Assembly: GCA_001510275.1 (NCBI GenBank)
Contig: LFEY01000005.1
Location: 1 to 64,000, forward strand
Reading direction: 5' to 3'
Source: Thaumarchaeota archaeon casp-thauma3
GTDB lineage: Archaea > Thermoproteota > Nitrososphaeria > Nitrososphaerales > Nitrosopumilaceae
DNA length: 64,000 nucleotides
A program made the translations under genes and the position numbers. The notes beneath the pieces were generated by a model. The model saw nothing but the letters and a program-made list of their open reading frames with translations, was not told the origin of the DNA and did no database searches. This document shows, in pieces, positions 51,852-61,906 of this stretch. Every line of letters begins with the position of its first letter. Within the stretch, counting starts at the first letter, position 1.

Positions 51852-53325
51852 AGTCTAAACTAAGTACTGGAGTTGCAAATTCTACAAATTGTATGAGTGG
51901 TTCTGGATATACACCAAATCCTATCAAGAAAATCATTGAGAAGATCATTACAGCAATAATTGATTTTGGTTCTTTAACTCTCTTTTCTGTTTCTCCTTCA
52001 AAGTACATCTTTCTTGTGATCCAACCATAGTAAGCAAGTGATAATGCACTGTTAAGTACACCAGCAATTGCAAGCCATGGTGCCCACCATAATGTAGAAC
52101 CAGCATCTAATGCACTACCAAACAACATCAGTTTACTCCAGAACCCTGAAAGTGGAGGAACACCAGCCAGCGCGAATAGTGAGATTACCAAAGCTAGAGC
52201 AGTGATTGGCATTCTTCTTCCAAGTCCCTTTAGTTTATCGAGATTAGTTACTGCAAGAGTTGTTACAATTCCTGCAACTGCAATAAAGGCCATACCTTTC
52301 ATTACTGCATGGTTTAGAATATGATACAAAGAACCTTGTAAACCAAGGGAACTATGTGGTGCAACTGCAAGCCCAATCAAAATGTATCCAGCGTGTGCAA
52401 TACTAGAATATGCCAACATTCTAGTGAGATTCTTTTGCATGATGGCAGCAATGTTACCAATTGTCATTGTCATTACTGCAAGAATACCAAGAGCTAATGT
52501 CCAATCAAGATTTAGAACAACCATTCCAAGAACAATAATTCTTATTGCTGCAGCAAATCCTACTTTCTTTGTTCCTGCTGCAAGAAGAGAAGTAATTGGA
52601 GGTGGTGCGCCTTCATATGTATCAGGAAGCCATTGATGGAAAGGTACAAGTCCCATCTTGAATCCAAATCCTGCAATAAACATTCCAACTGAAAGTAAAG
52701 CAAGTGGTAATAGAGACGGATCAAGTGTTGAATAACCTTGAATTACTTCTCCAATGTTTGTAGAACCAGTTAATCCATATGAGATTGAAATTCCATAAAC
52801 TATGATTGCAGATGATAATGCACCAAACAAGAAATATTTTAGTGCAGCCTCATTTGAGCTTGGATTCTTTTTAATAAAGCCAACCAAAATGTATGTTGGA
52901 AGACTCATAAGCTCCCATGCAACAAACAACATTACCAAATCAGTAGAATATGCTACTAGCACCATACCAATTGTTGCAAGAAGAATTAGAGAATAGTATA
53001 CAGCAGGAGAGTTATGTTTTCTCATGTAATTGAAAGAGCCAACAGTAGTGAACAAAGCAACAATTAGCATTGCTATTGCAAATAATCCACCAAATGCATC
53101 ATCTACAAGTACATCTTCGGAGAAAAGAGCAGCTGGTGCTATATTATCATTTAGGAACTGGTATCCAACATAACCAAGGGATACAATTAATGCTGCAAAG
53201 GCAATTACGGCATAAAATGAGTTAGAACCTTGCTCTTTTCTTGCAATACTAATGATTGGAATAATAATTCCAACGGTTCCCAAAATTGCCATTATTACCA
53301 GTGGAGTAGAGGTGATTTCTAACAT
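51841..53325 (-). CDS. nuoN: Complex I subunit NuoN
   Basis: A 494-residue antiporter-like membrane subunit, last gene of the nuo operon. About 14 helices; the conserved proton-channel residues lie in LFVAWELMSLPTYILVG (Glu), and ACGKKVG-like KKVGFAAAIR and HAVMKGMAFI supply the Lys residues. Together with NuoL and NuoM it translocates protons or sodium, driven by quinone reduction. It ends 11 bases into the convergent prenyl synthase gene. Confidence 0.95.
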   Translation of the reverse strand: MLEITSTPLVIMAILGTVGIIIPIISIARKEQGSNSFYAVIAFAALIVSLGYVGYQFLNDNIAPAALFSEDVLVDDAFGGLFAIAMLIVALFTTVGSFNYMRKHNSPAVYYSLILLATIGMVLVAYSTDLVMLFVAWELMSLPTYILVGFIKKNPSSNEAALKYFLFGALSSAIIVYGISISYGLTGSTNIGEVIQGYSTLDPSLLPLALLSVGMFIAGFGFKMGLVPFHQWLPDTYEGAPPPITSLLAAGTKKVGFAAAIRIIVLGMVVLNLDWTLALGILAVMTMTIGNIAAIMQKNLTRMLAYSSIAHAGYILIGLAVAPHSSLGLQGSLYHILNHAVMKGMAFIAVAGIVTTLAVTNLDKLKGLGRRMPITALALVISLFALAGVPPLSGFWSKLMLFGSALDAGSTLWWAPWLAIAGVLNSALSLAYYGWITRKMYFEGETEKRVKEPKSIIAVMIFSMIFLIGFGVYPEPLIQFVEFATPVLSLDFMP

Positions 53326-53335
53326 TTCATATCTC

Positions 53336-55432
53336 CTAGATCAACAACATCAGAACTACGAATAGTAATCCTGCTCCAAATACGAATAGATATGATTGTG
53401 AGACGCCAGTTTGTGTTCCTTGGACAACTTTTGCACTCCATAAAACTGCTTTCTGGAATCCATCATTCATGCCATAATCGATAGCTGTCTTTTCAAAGTA
53501 TCTGAATACACCTCTTGCCAACCATAATGGTGCTACAACAAAGCACCAGTATATGATGGCATTAAGATACCACCTGTTTAAGAGAAATTTATGAATTCCA
53601 TAAAAGATGATGTTAGAGTTTACAAATTTTACAGGATCAACCCATCTACCAATATAGAAGATGTAACCTAATCCAGCTCCTATAGCAAATGCTGCTAATG
53701 ATGAACCAAGTGCAACAGGATTAAGTCCCTGTAAGAATTCGGGTAGAATTGATGCTTCTATTGCATAATGTTCGGTGTGAATACCAAAGGAATTTTCAAG
53801 ATAGTCTACAAACGTATGGTGAAGTCCTTCTTCCATTGATAATCCAATAAGACCAATTCCAATAGTAAGAACTGCAAGAATTCCATATGGAATCCACATT
53901 GATAATGATGCTTCATGGATATGATGTCCTTCTTCTTCCATCTTTTCGATATGTTTGCTCTTCTTTCCAAAGAATACCAGTCCCATCATTCTCATAGTAT
54001 AGAAAGCGGTAATGACTGCAGTTAATACAGCAATTGCATACAACGGCATTGCCCATTCATTTCCAGATTCATAGACAGCAGCAAAGATTGCATCTTTACT
54101 CCAGAAACCTGTTGTGATAAATGGAGCACCCATCAAACCAAGACCAGCTGCCCACATGAATGCATAGGTTTTCTTCATCTGTTTTCTAAGACCACCCATA
54201 TCTGTCATAAATCTAGAACCAACAACATGTAACAAAGAACCTGCTGCCATGAATAATGAAGCTTTGAACATCGCGTGAGAGATTAAATGGAAGAATCCTG
54301 CAGTGTAACCATCAACATATTGATAAGATAATCCTGCAACACCTAATGCCATCATCATATAACCAATTTGGGAACCAGTAGAATAAGCAAGAACTTTCTT
54401 AATTTCAGGATTGACCATTGCTTGTGTTGCAAGTAATAGTGCCGTAATTGCGCCAACCCAAGCAACAATCTCAAAGAATTGATCAGCAAGAATTCCTGCT
54501 GCTCCTAATGCAAATACAAGAGGACCTATTCTTGCAACCAAGAACACACCTGCCTTAACCATAGTTGCTGCGTGAATCAATGCAGATACAGCAGTAGGAC
54601 CAGTCATTGCTTCTAACAACCATTCATTTAGTGGGAATTGTGCTGATTTTCCAACAGCTCCACCAAAGATTAAAACAAATGCAGGAACCAAAAGCCCTTG
54701 AGAGGTCATTGTAACTGCCCATTCAGTATCTCCAATTAGTTCTTTGAATCCAAAAGTACCTGCAAACAAGAATATCAAGAGCATACCTGCAATCATCATC
54801 ACATCACCAACTTTGGTCATGATGAATGCCTTCATACCAGCATGAGTTGGAGAATAGTAATCTAACATACCAAGAACAGTACGTCCTTCAGTACCAACAT
54901 GATCTTTCTTCTTGTCACGATACCAAAAGCTGATCAATGCATACGATGCAAGACCTACACCTTCCCATCCAAAGAATACTTGAAGTAAGTTGTCAGACAA
55001 GACAATTAACTGCATTGAACCAATAAAGAACATCATCCAGAACCAGAATCTTGTAATATCTTTATCACCTTTCATGTATCCTGTACTGTAAATCAAAATG
55101 AGAAATGAAATCCAGCCAACAACATTTGCCATTATTATGGAGAGCGGATCTGCCAAGATACCGGCTTTAAGACCAAGTGACTCTATCCATGGAATTTGAT
55201 TATGTATTTCGCCGGCCTCTAAAGCAATTGGGATCATTGATGCGGCAGATAATGTACTCATCAAAGCAAATCCAATTGCAACATACCCAGTTGCATTTTT
55301 TGAAAAGTTACTAGTTACGTTTTTTGATAATTTAGCAATTCCAGGTATGATAAGAGCTGCTGCAAATGGGAGAATCCAAACTAACCAAGCACTTGTTGCT
55401 CCAATTTCAAATCCCATTAATTCAGTTGCCAT
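53336..55432 (-). CDS. nuoL: Complex I subunit NuoL
   Basis: A 698-residue subunit, the longest of the antiporter-like set. FFGWEGVGLASYALISFWY, EAMTGPTAVSALIHAATMV and HLISHAMFKASLFMAAG are NuoL signatures. The C-terminal part contains the long lateral helix and an extra membrane segment. It lies between nuoM and nuoN with 3- and 10-base gaps, giving the order K-M-L-N instead of the common K-L-M-N. Confidence 0.95.
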   Translation of the reverse strand: MATELMGFEIGATSAWLVWILPFAAALIIPGIAKLSKNVTSNFSKNATGYVAIGFALMSTLSAASMIPIALEAGEIHNQIPWIESLGLKAGILADPLSIIMANVVGWISFLILIYSTGYMKGDKDITRFWFWMMFFIGSMQLIVLSDNLLQVFFGWEGVGLASYALISFWYRDKKKDHVGTEGRTVLGMLDYYSPTHAGMKAFIMTKVGDVMMIAGMLLIFLFAGTFGFKELIGDTEWAVTMTSQGLLVPAFVLIFGGAVGKSAQFPLNEWLLEAMTGPTAVSALIHAATMVKAGVFLVARIGPLVFALGAAGILADQFFEIVAWVGAITALLLATQAMVNPEIKKVLAYSTGSQIGYMMMALGVAGLSYQYVDGYTAGFFHLISHAMFKASLFMAAGSLLHVVGSRFMTDMGGLRKQMKKTYAFMWAAGLGLMGAPFITTGFWSKDAIFAAVYESGNEWAMPLYAIAVLTAVITAFYTMRMMGLVFFGKKSKHIEKMEEEGHHIHEASLSMWIPYGILAVLTIGIGLIGLSMEEGLHHTFVDYLENSFGIHTEHYAIEASILPEFLQGLNPVALGSSLAAFAIGAGLGYIFYIGRWVDPVKFVNSNIIFYGIHKFLLNRWYLNAIIYWCFVVAPLWLARGVFRYFEKTAIDYGMNDGFQKAVLWSAKVVQGTQTGVSQSYLFVFGAGLLFVVLMLLI

Positions 55433-55435
55433 ATT

Positions 55436-56989
55436 CTAAACCCCTAAAACCCCACTCATGTACGGAATTATTGTTTTATAGAAGATATCCGGATAAATTC
55501 CCAGTACAATAGAAAATCCTGCCAACACCATCATTGGTGCAGTCATGTACCAACTTCCTTCTTTCACATTTTCAAGATGTTCAGGAGTTTTGCCAAAGAA
55601 TACACGTTTTAGCATCCAAAGAAGATAAGACATTGTAAGAACAGTTGCAACAAGACCTAAACCGAATCCTACGGCTCTAAGTGTAGAACCTTCTTCAATT
55701 GCAGTCTCTAATGCGCCGGCAAAGAGAATCCATTCTCCCATGAAACCACTGGTTGGTGGGATACCCATAATTGTCAAGGCACCAATTACTGCACATACTG
55801 CTGTAATTGGCATCTTTCCAGCTAATCCTCCAAGTTTAGAGATACTTCTAGTTCCGACTTTAACGATAATAACTCCAGCCATCATGAAGAGAATGCCTTT
55901 TCCAATTGCGTGTGTCACATACATCATCTCTGCACCTGTAAGGCCAAGTACAGAAATTGTGCCAATACCAAACAAGAGATAACCCATTTGGCTGATACTA
56001 GAGTAAGCAAGAAGACGTTTTATGTCATCTTGCATCAGTGCCATTGCACCACCATAAATCATTGTAACAAGCCCCCAAATGTAGAACCATATTGCTAGGT
56101 CGGCAAATGTTGCAGGTAAGAATTCAACAATTAATCTGAAAATACCATAAGCACCAATTCCAATCATGGCTGGAGACAATAATGCACTAATTGGTGTTGG
56201 TGCAGCACCGTGGACATATGGAAGCCAAATGTGGAACATGAAGACTGCTAGCTTAACACCAAGACCTAATGCGATCGCAACTGCAGAAAACATTGCAATG
56301 TCTTGAGGAATTTCTGATTCATTAATATCTGCAAAGTCAAAACTTCCAACGGTAAAACCAATCATCAAAAAGCCTAATAGTAAAACAACTGCACCTGAGT
56401 GAGTCCAAAACAAGAACATCAAACCAATCTTTCTTCTTTGACCGGCACCCCAAAGAGCAACCAAGAAGAAACCTGGAATCAACATTATCTCAAAGAATAC
56501 AAAGAATTCAATCAGGTTTGTTGCAAGAACTGTTCCAAGCATTCCCATTGCAAAGAGAAGATAAAGTGCAAAGTAAAGTCCTGATTTGGTATTTACATAA
56601 TTGGAAAGAGCAGATGATTCAATTACCGAAGTCTGTCCACTCGCAGATGGGTTGATGTTTTGTTCTTCTTCGAATTGATGGTGGAATATGTGAAGCATGT
56701 ATGGTTTTGAGTAAAGTACCAAGATTGTAGATAGCACATAGATCATTATTGCAAATGGTGATGCTAAACCATCCATCAAGAAACCAAACTCACCAAACTG
56801 GCTTGTCCATGGATAATGTTCCTCTACAGTTCCAGAAAGTGCAGCATTAATTATTAGAATTGTTGTGTAAAGTAGAATTGCAAATGTAAACCACATTGCT
56901 GGTGTAGGGCCTGCTTTTCTTCCAATAATGTAGGCTACTGGAGCTAATAATAGTGGCAGTACAACTGCCTGTAATAATGCATATTCCAT
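55436..56989 (-). CDS. nuoM: Complex I subunit NuoM
   Basis: A 517-residue antiporter-like subunit with FVFFEIMLIPGFFLVALWG, AVFMFHIWLPYVHGAAPTPISALLSPAMIGIG-type sequence (split in segments AVFMFHIWLPYVHGAAPTP and ISALLSPAMIG) and DDIKRLLAYSSISQMGYLL, typical of NuoM. The short insertion after the second helix group (HHQFEEEQNINPSASGQT) is hydrophilic and unusual. The start overlaps no neighbour; nuoK ends 1 base upstream. Confidence 0.95.
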   Translation of the reverse strand: MEYALLQAVVLPLLLAPVAYIIGRKAGPTPAMWFTFAILLYTTILIINAALSGTVEEHYPWTSQFGEFGFLMDGLASPFAIMIYVLSTILVLYSKPYMLHIFHHQFEEEQNINPSASGQTSVIESSALSNYVNTKSGLYFALYLLFAMGMLGTVLATNLIEFFVFFEIMLIPGFFLVALWGAGQRRKIGLMFLFWTHSGAVVLLLGFLMIGFTVGSFDFADINESEIPQDIAMFSAVAIALGLGVKLAVFMFHIWLPYVHGAAPTPISALLSPAMIGIGAYGIFRLIVEFLPATFADLAIWFYIWGLVTMIYGGAMALMQDDIKRLLAYSSISQMGYLLFGIGTISVLGLTGAEMMYVTHAIGKGILFMMAGVIIVKVGTRSISKLGGLAGKMPITAVCAVIGALTIMGIPPTSGFMGEWILFAGALETAIEEGSTLRAVGFGLGLVATVLTMSYLLWMLKRVFFGKTPEHLENVKEGSWYMTAPMMVLAGFSIVLGIYPDIFYKTIIPYMSGVLGV

Positions 56990-57295
56990 TTATCCTTTCA
57001 AACTCCTAAAGTCTGCAATATCGACATTTTGATACATACGATAAGCTACGATAATTAACGAAAGTCCAACTGCTACTTCTGCAGCTGCAATTGCAATTGA
57101 GAATAAAGCCAAAGTCTGACCACCACTATGAGGTAAGAATCTACCAAATGCAACAAGGTTGATGTTTGCAGCATTAATAATAATTTCAATTGCAAATAGC
57201 ATTCGAATAAAATTACGTTTTACAGCAAGACCGTAAATTCCTATGCCCAATAAAGCAACAGATACAAGTATAAAATCAATTAGCTCGTTGGTCAT
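56990..57295 (-). CDS. nuoK: Complex I subunit NuoK
   Basis: A 101-residue three-helix subunit; the Glu residues in AIEIIINAANINLVAFG are the conserved channel acids. I use ATG 57295 (MTNELIDF); ATG 57304 would add three residues. It overlaps nuoJ by 20 bases, which supports translational coupling. Confidence 0.93.
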   Translation of the reverse strand: MTNELIDFILVSVALLGIGIYGLAVKRNFIRMLFAIEIIINAANINLVAFGRFLPHSGGQTLALFSIAIAAAEVAVGLSLIIVAYRMYQNVDIADFRSLKG

Positions 57296-57788
57296 TCTCC
57301 ACATCCTCTCGTCTGGCTAAAACTAATGCACCAGTTACAGTACCTGCCAAAATTAAGCCCATCAAAATCAATGCAGGCCAATAATATGTTACAAAGTCTG
57401 CACCAATATCTCTAAAATCAACTGGTGGTTCATCAGTAATCATTGTTTTGATTCCAGAATCTAAGAATACAGCACCTAATGATATCATTACTACAAGCAT
57501 CAATCCAATTCCTGCAAACTTTCTTCGCTTGTCTTCGATTTTTTTAAAGATGAGTTCTCTTTTTACCAGCATAACAGTAAACAAAATTAAAACAGCAATA
57601 GAGCCAACATAGACTGCTAGTTGGAACAACGCAACAAATGGTGCGTCTAACAATAAGAAAAATCCAGCAATTCCACCAAGTGTTCCCATCAATGCAATCG
57701 AGCCGTAAATTAATGATCTCATTTCAAGTGCAGCAATTGCAGAACCAATTGTAATTACAGTTAATGCAAGAAATGTAGCATCAGCCAT
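57276..57788 (-). CDS. nuoJ: Complex I subunit NuoJ
   Basis: A 170-residue five-helix subunit beginning MADATFLALTVITIGS. The sequence FQLAVYVGSIAVLILFTVMLV carries the conserved pi-bulge helix region. The start is ATG 57788; the frame is open upstream through nuoI, but the NuoI stop (57781) places the real start here. It overlaps nuoI by 8 bases and nuoK by 20. Confidence 0.93.
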   Translation of the reverse strand: MADATFLALTVITIGSAIAALEMRSLIYGSIALMGTLGGIAGFFLLLDAPFVALFQLAVYVGSIAVLILFTVMLVKRELIFKKIEDKRRKFAGIGLMLVVMISLGAVFLDSGIKTMITDEPPVDFRDIGADFVTYYWPALILMGLILAGTVTGALVLARREDVENDQRAN

Positions 57789-58278
57789 GTGATGCACCTC
57801 TATCAGTGATTTTGATTTCACTGTCTTGTTGAACATATGGTTTTACCTGAAGTTGTGCAGGAGTATAGATTAAACCCTCTTTGGAAAATGAAGAAAGTTC
57901 ATAATCATTAGTCATGTAAAGTGCATAAAATGGACATGCATCAACACAAAGACCACAAAAAACACATTTACCGTAATCAATCTGAGGCATAATTGCTTTT
58001 TTGTTGTGTTTATGTTCTTCTGGAACCTTTACCATTGCAATTGCTTCAGCAACTCCTTCACATGCAATAGAACATAATTGACAACCAGTACAATGATCAT
58101 GAAATAATAGATGACGTCCCTTTAGTCCAGCAATTCCAACACCAGTTGAAGGATCAAATTGATACCCATCGCCTACAAACTTTAGTTTCTCTTCAGGATA
58201 ACGAAGTGTAAATCGCTTTATTGCAAGATGTTTAATCCCAGAATTTAGTGCGCGGATGATACCTGTAGCAGTTCCCAT
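57781..58278 (-). CDS. nuoI: Complex I subunit NuoI
   Basis: A 165-residue ferredoxin-like subunit with two [4Fe-4S] motifs, CTGCQLCSIACEG and CVFCGLCVDACPF, corresponding to clusters N6a and N6b. It passes electrons to NuoB. As NuoE, F and G are absent here, the electron donor must dock on NuoI or NuoC/D directly, perhaps a ferredoxin. The start overlaps nuoH by 1 base. Confidence 0.95.
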   Translation of the reverse strand: MGTATGIIRALNSGIKHLAIKRFTLRYPEEKLKFVGDGYQFDPSTGVGIAGLKGRHLLFHDHCTGCQLCSIACEGVAEAIAMVKVPEEHKHNKKAIMPQIDYGKCVFCGLCVDACPFYALYMTNDYELSSFSKEGLIYTPAQLQVKPYVQQDSEIKITDRGASHG

Positions 58279-59576
58279 TATTGTAATCCTCCGGGTCCCA
58301 ACACTCCAGCGTAAAGCAAACCTAGTGCAATAAAGATGTTAACGAAAGCAAGTCCAATGAGTTTGGTCCAACCAAGACTTAACAACAGATCAACTCTGAC
58401 TCTTGGGAACACACCTCTTGGCAATAAAATAAAGAAGATTACTCCAACAGTTTTGAGAACAAACCAAAGTGCACCATTAAGCATTTCTTGGGTAAATAGT
58501 GGCAACCCAGGAATCTTGGCAGTAATAGGGCCCATTACAATTCCTTCAGTAAGAATTTCAGCTGGGAATGGAGGTACAACCATTGGACCATGCCATCCAG
58601 CAAGGAACAAGACAACAAACAATGCTGCAAATGCATAAAGTTTCAGATAGGTTCCTAATTGAACAAGTCCATACATCATTCCAGAAAATTCTGTTAACCA
58701 ACCAGCTACAATTTCACTTTCTGCTTCTGGTAAATCAAATGGAATTCTTTCTAATTCTGCAAGCATTGTAATAAAAAATACAATGGCGCCAACTGGTAAA
58801 AATATAATCCATGGAAAACTGGACTGACTTGCTGCAATTTCAGACAAGTTTAGAGTTCCAGTTAGTATGACAACTCCCAACAAAGATAAGATTAATGGAA
58901 TTTCAAACGAAACCATTTGGAATAAGGCTCTGATACCTCCAATGAATGGATATTTGCTGTTTGCAGACCATGCAGAGAGAATAGTAATGATTGGGAAGAA
59001 CCCAATTACTGCAAATACTGCAAGTAATCCTAAATCTACATCTGCAACTACCCAACCAGGAGCTACAGGAATTAATGCAACAAATGCAGCTGCAGTTGCA
59101 ACAAAGAGTACTGGTGCTGCCCAGAAAATTGGTTTATCAGCTTTTGCAGGAATAATAATTTCTTTAGAAATTAATTTTAGTCCATCACCCATTAATTGTA
59201 AAATACCTTCAAATTTTCCACAGTAGAAAGGACCAACTCTTAGTTGTAATTTTGCAAGCATCTTTCTTTCAATGAAAATTGTTCCAGCAGCAAGTAATGC
59301 TGCAAAACCAAATCCAGGAAATGCCATTATTCTAAACATATCAGTTGCCATAAACGCATGAACAATTGGAAGGGTACGTGAAGGATCTGCTATCCACGAT
59401 AATGCAAGAAATGGTGTAAGTAATTCTCCATTAATTACAGGCATTTCAATTACAAATAAAACCATGAAAACTGCTGGGAGGCCAACTAATACCATTAGTA
59501 ACAAGCCCCAGAATGCATTATCAAATAACGATTTGATAAATTCACTTAGTTTGAATTTTGGTGCAATAACTGACAT
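58278..59576 (-). CDS. nuoH: Complex I subunit NuoH
   Basis: A 432-residue membrane subunit that forms much of the quinone cavity. RKMLAKLQLRVGPFYCGKFEG-type sequence (RKMLAKLQLRVGPF), FPIITILSAWSANSKYPFIGG, IPFDLPEAESEIVAGW and the C-terminal RGVFPRVRVDLLLSLGW are strong NuoH marks. The N-terminal ~80 residues are longer than in bacterial forms, with an additional helix. Confidence 0.95.
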   Translation of the reverse strand: MSVIAPKFKLSEFIKSLFDNAFWGLLLMVLVGLPAVFMVLFVIEMPVINGELLTPFLALSWIADPSRTLPIVHAFMATDMFRIMAFPGFGFAALLAAGTIFIERKMLAKLQLRVGPFYCGKFEGILQLMGDGLKLISKEIIIPAKADKPIFWAAPVLFVATAAAFVALIPVAPGWVVADVDLGLLAVFAVIGFFPIITILSAWSANSKYPFIGGIRALFQMVSFEIPLILSLLGVVILTGTLNLSEIAASQSSFPWIIFLPVGAIVFFITMLAELERIPFDLPEAESEIVAGWLTEFSGMMYGLVQLGTYLKLYAFAALFVVLFLAGWHGPMVVPPFPAEILTEGIVMGPITAKIPGLPLFTQEMLNGALWFVLKTVGVIFFILLPRGVFPRVRVDLLLSLGWTKLIGLAFVNIFIALGLLYAGVLGPGGLQ

Positions 59577-60761
59577 TTATCGATCTGCCTCCACTGGCCA
59601 ATAATTAAGACTCCAATAAACTGATGGCATGTTACCAAGTTTTTCACCTTTGAGAAGGTATGGTAATGCAATCAAGTTTCTAAAGGAAGGAACACTCATC
59701 TTTAATCTGTATGGTTCAGGTTTAGCATCAGAAACAATATAGTAACCTAAAGAACCTCTACCAGATTCTACACGTTTGTATACTGAATCAAATACTTTAC
59801 CTTTTGGATTTGGTTTTAGTTTAACTCTAACAGATCCAGATTTTGGCATTTTTTGTAATGCTTGTCTAATTATATTGCAGCTTTCCATCATGTCAAGCCA
59901 TGGAATTTTAGATCTGGCATAAGCATCTCCTTCTTTCATCACATTAGTGTGAATATCTAACTCATCGTAGACATCATAGGGCTCTTTCTTTCTTAGATCA
60001 TAATCGACACCACTTGCACGAAGTACAGACCCAGTTGTTCCAAGTCTAATTGCATCTTGACGTGATAGTACACCAGTATCTTGAGTTCTTGAAATTAGAA
60101 TTGGGTTATCATAAAATACTGCAGCATATTCTTTGATGCGTTTTTCAAAATAGTTAACTTGACGTAAGCAAACTTCTTCAAAGTTTGGTGGTAAATCATT
60201 TCTAACTCCACCAGGAACAAAATGTGCGTGTGTGACTCTTGCACCAGTCATTTTTTCCATAAGATCAATTAAGAGTTCACGATCACCTGCAGGCCACATA
60301 AACATTGTAGAATGTCCTAAGAAGATTCCGTAAATTGCAAGCCAATACATTATATAGATACATCTGTTTAACTCAGATGCAATAACTCTAACATACTTTG
60401 CACGTTCAGGAACTTCAATTCCAAGAAGTTCTTCAACTCCTAAGACATATGGATAAAGCACATTACATGAATCATGAATTACCGGTCGTTCTAAGTGAGG
60501 AATATTTAGGATATAGTTTCTATATTCTGCCATTTTCTCTTCTCCACGGTGGACATATCCAGGATCAGGATCACATGCAATAATATAGTCACCATCAATT
60601 TGTACAATGAGTCTCATGTGACCAGAACCTGGGTGTTGTGGTCCAACATTGAGAGTCATGATTCTCTCATCAACTTTTTGAAGTCCTAATCCTGGCGGTA
60701 ACCAATTTAATGATGGTTTATCTATCTGTATTTCTGATGTTGTTGGTAATTCTGTAGTCAT
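59577..60761 (-). CDS. nuoD: Complex I subunit NuoD
   Basis: A 394-residue subunit homologous to the large subunit of NiFe hydrogenases, without the metal-binding cysteines, and contributing His and Tyr to quinone reduction. NVGPQHPGSGHMRLIVQIDG, YVHRGEEKMAEYRNY and SVPSFRNLIALPYLLKG are typical. It is encoded separately from NuoC. The order C-D-H is without E, F and G between D and H. Confidence 0.96.
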   Translation of the reverse strand: MTTELPTTSEIQIDKPSLNWLPPGLGLQKVDERIMTLNVGPQHPGSGHMRLIVQIDGDYIIACDPDPGYVHRGEEKMAEYRNYILNIPHLERPVIHDSCNVLYPYVLGVEELLGIEVPERAKYVRVIASELNRCIYIMYWLAIYGIFLGHSTMFMWPAGDRELLIDLMEKMTGARVTHAHFVPGGVRNDLPPNFEEVCLRQVNYFEKRIKEYAAVFYDNPILISRTQDTGVLSRQDAIRLGTTGSVLRASGVDYDLRKKEPYDVYDELDIHTNVMKEGDAYARSKIPWLDMMESCNIIRQALQKMPKSGSVRVKLKPNPKGKVFDSVYKRVESGRGSLGYYIVSDAKPEPYRLKMSVPSFRNLIALPYLLKGEKLGNMPSVYWSLNYWPVEADR

Positions 60762-60763
60762 TT

Positions 60764-61342
60764 CTATCTTCCCTTTATTGTAAAGTCCTTTCTAAGTGGA
60801 GGTAAGTCTGCCCAATCTTCTGGCAAAAGTAATCTTCTATTATCAGGATGACCTTCAAAGTAAACACCAAACATTTCAAAAACTTCTCTTTCATGAAACT
60901 CTACACTGTAAAATACATCTCTAAGAGTAGGAAGTTTTGTTGCATCATTTCCAGGGATTGGATTTTCTTCTCGTTGAGCTCTAGTAGATAAAGCAAGAAT
61001 TTGTCTTGCTAATGAAGGATCAGAGTAAGAGCCAATATGATAAACAACTTCAATTTCTTTGTCTTGTGGATAATCCACACCTGAAACAGACTCTACATGA
61101 TCATAGTTTAATGCATCACGAATGAATTCTGCCACATCATGTACATTTTCTCGACTAGTACCAATTCCAACTCTATCTTCTTTAACAAATGTAACGTAAA
61201 CTTTATCACCAAATTTTTCAATTATTTTATCAGAAATTCCTTTCTCAAATGCAGGTAATTCTACTTGTTTTTCTTCAGGTTTTTTTACTACAGGTGTTTC
61301 TTCAGATTCTGCATCTACAGATGTTTCAGAATCAGAACTCAT
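60764..61342 (-). CDS. nuoC: Complex I subunit NuoC
   Basis: A 192-residue peripheral subunit. The signature VFYSVEFHEREVFEMFGVYFEGHPD and the end LLLPEDWADLPPLRKDF are clear. The first ~30 residues are an acidic Ser/Glu-rich tail (MSSDSETSVDAESEE) that is not part of the core fold. Adjacent nuoB and nuoD are 1 base overlapping and 2 bases apart. Confidence 0.95.
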   Translation of the reverse strand: MSSDSETSVDAESEETPVVKKPEEKQVELPAFEKGISDKIIEKFGDKVYVTFVKEDRVGIGTSRENVHDVAEFIRDALNYDHVESVSGVDYPQDKEIEVVYHIGSYSDPSLARQILALSTRAQREENPIPGNDATKLPTLRDVFYSVEFHEREVFEMFGVYFEGHPDNRRLLLPEDWADLPPLRKDFTIKGR

Positions 61343-61866
61343 TATACAAACGTCCTAGCCTTCATTCTCTTAATTTTCTCTTGCAGTAAAATACATCCTT
61401 GAATAAGAGTTTCAGGTCTAGGTGGACAACCTGGAACATAGACATCAACTGGAATGACTCCATCAATTCCTGGAAGTACATTGTATGAATCAAAATATAA
61501 TCCTCCAGTAATTGCACAAGCTCCCATAGCAATTACATACTTTGGTTCTGGCATTTGATCATAAACTAATCTGAGACGTGGTGCCATTTTTCTTGTAATA
61601 GTTCCTTGAACAACAATTAGATCACATTGTCTAAGTGAACCAAATGCTTCAATGATACCAAATCTTTCAACATCATATCTAGGACTTGATGCTGCACCAA
61701 ATTCAACACTGCAACAAGCTGTTTCAATGTGGACAGGCCAGAGTGACCAAATTCTACCCCAGTTGATGGCGTAGCCCAATGGTTTACCAATTGCTTTTTC
61801 TAAAATGTCTCCTAACTTTCCTACAAAAACATTTGCATTTTCTGGTGTTACTAAGTCTTTAAGCAA
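61342..61866 (-). CDS. nuoB: Complex I subunit NuoB
   Basis: A 174-residue subunit binding the last cluster N2 before quinone. The ligands are the tandem cysteines in ETACCSVEFGA, then IAMGACAITGG and YVPGCPPRPE. Length and motifs are standard. It overlaps nuoC by 1 base and lies 40 bases after nuoA. Confidence 0.96.
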   Translation of the reverse strand: MLKDLVTPENANVFVGKLGDILEKAIGKPLGYAINWGRIWSLWPVHIETACCSVEFGAASSPRYDVERFGIIEAFGSLRQCDLIVVQGTITRKMAPRLRLVYDQMPEPKYVIAMGACAITGGLYFDSYNVLPGIDGVIPVDVYVPGCPPRPETLIQGCILLQEKIKRMKARTFV

Positions 61867-61906
61867 TCTTATTCCCTATCCTCATAAATGTAATTTGTAT
61901 AAAAAA

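Noticed and set aside
58867-59226. Plus-strand frame of 119 codons inside nuoH
   Set aside because: It is antisense to conserved NuoH sequence; the Thr/Asn/Ala-rich composition is typical of a shadow frame.
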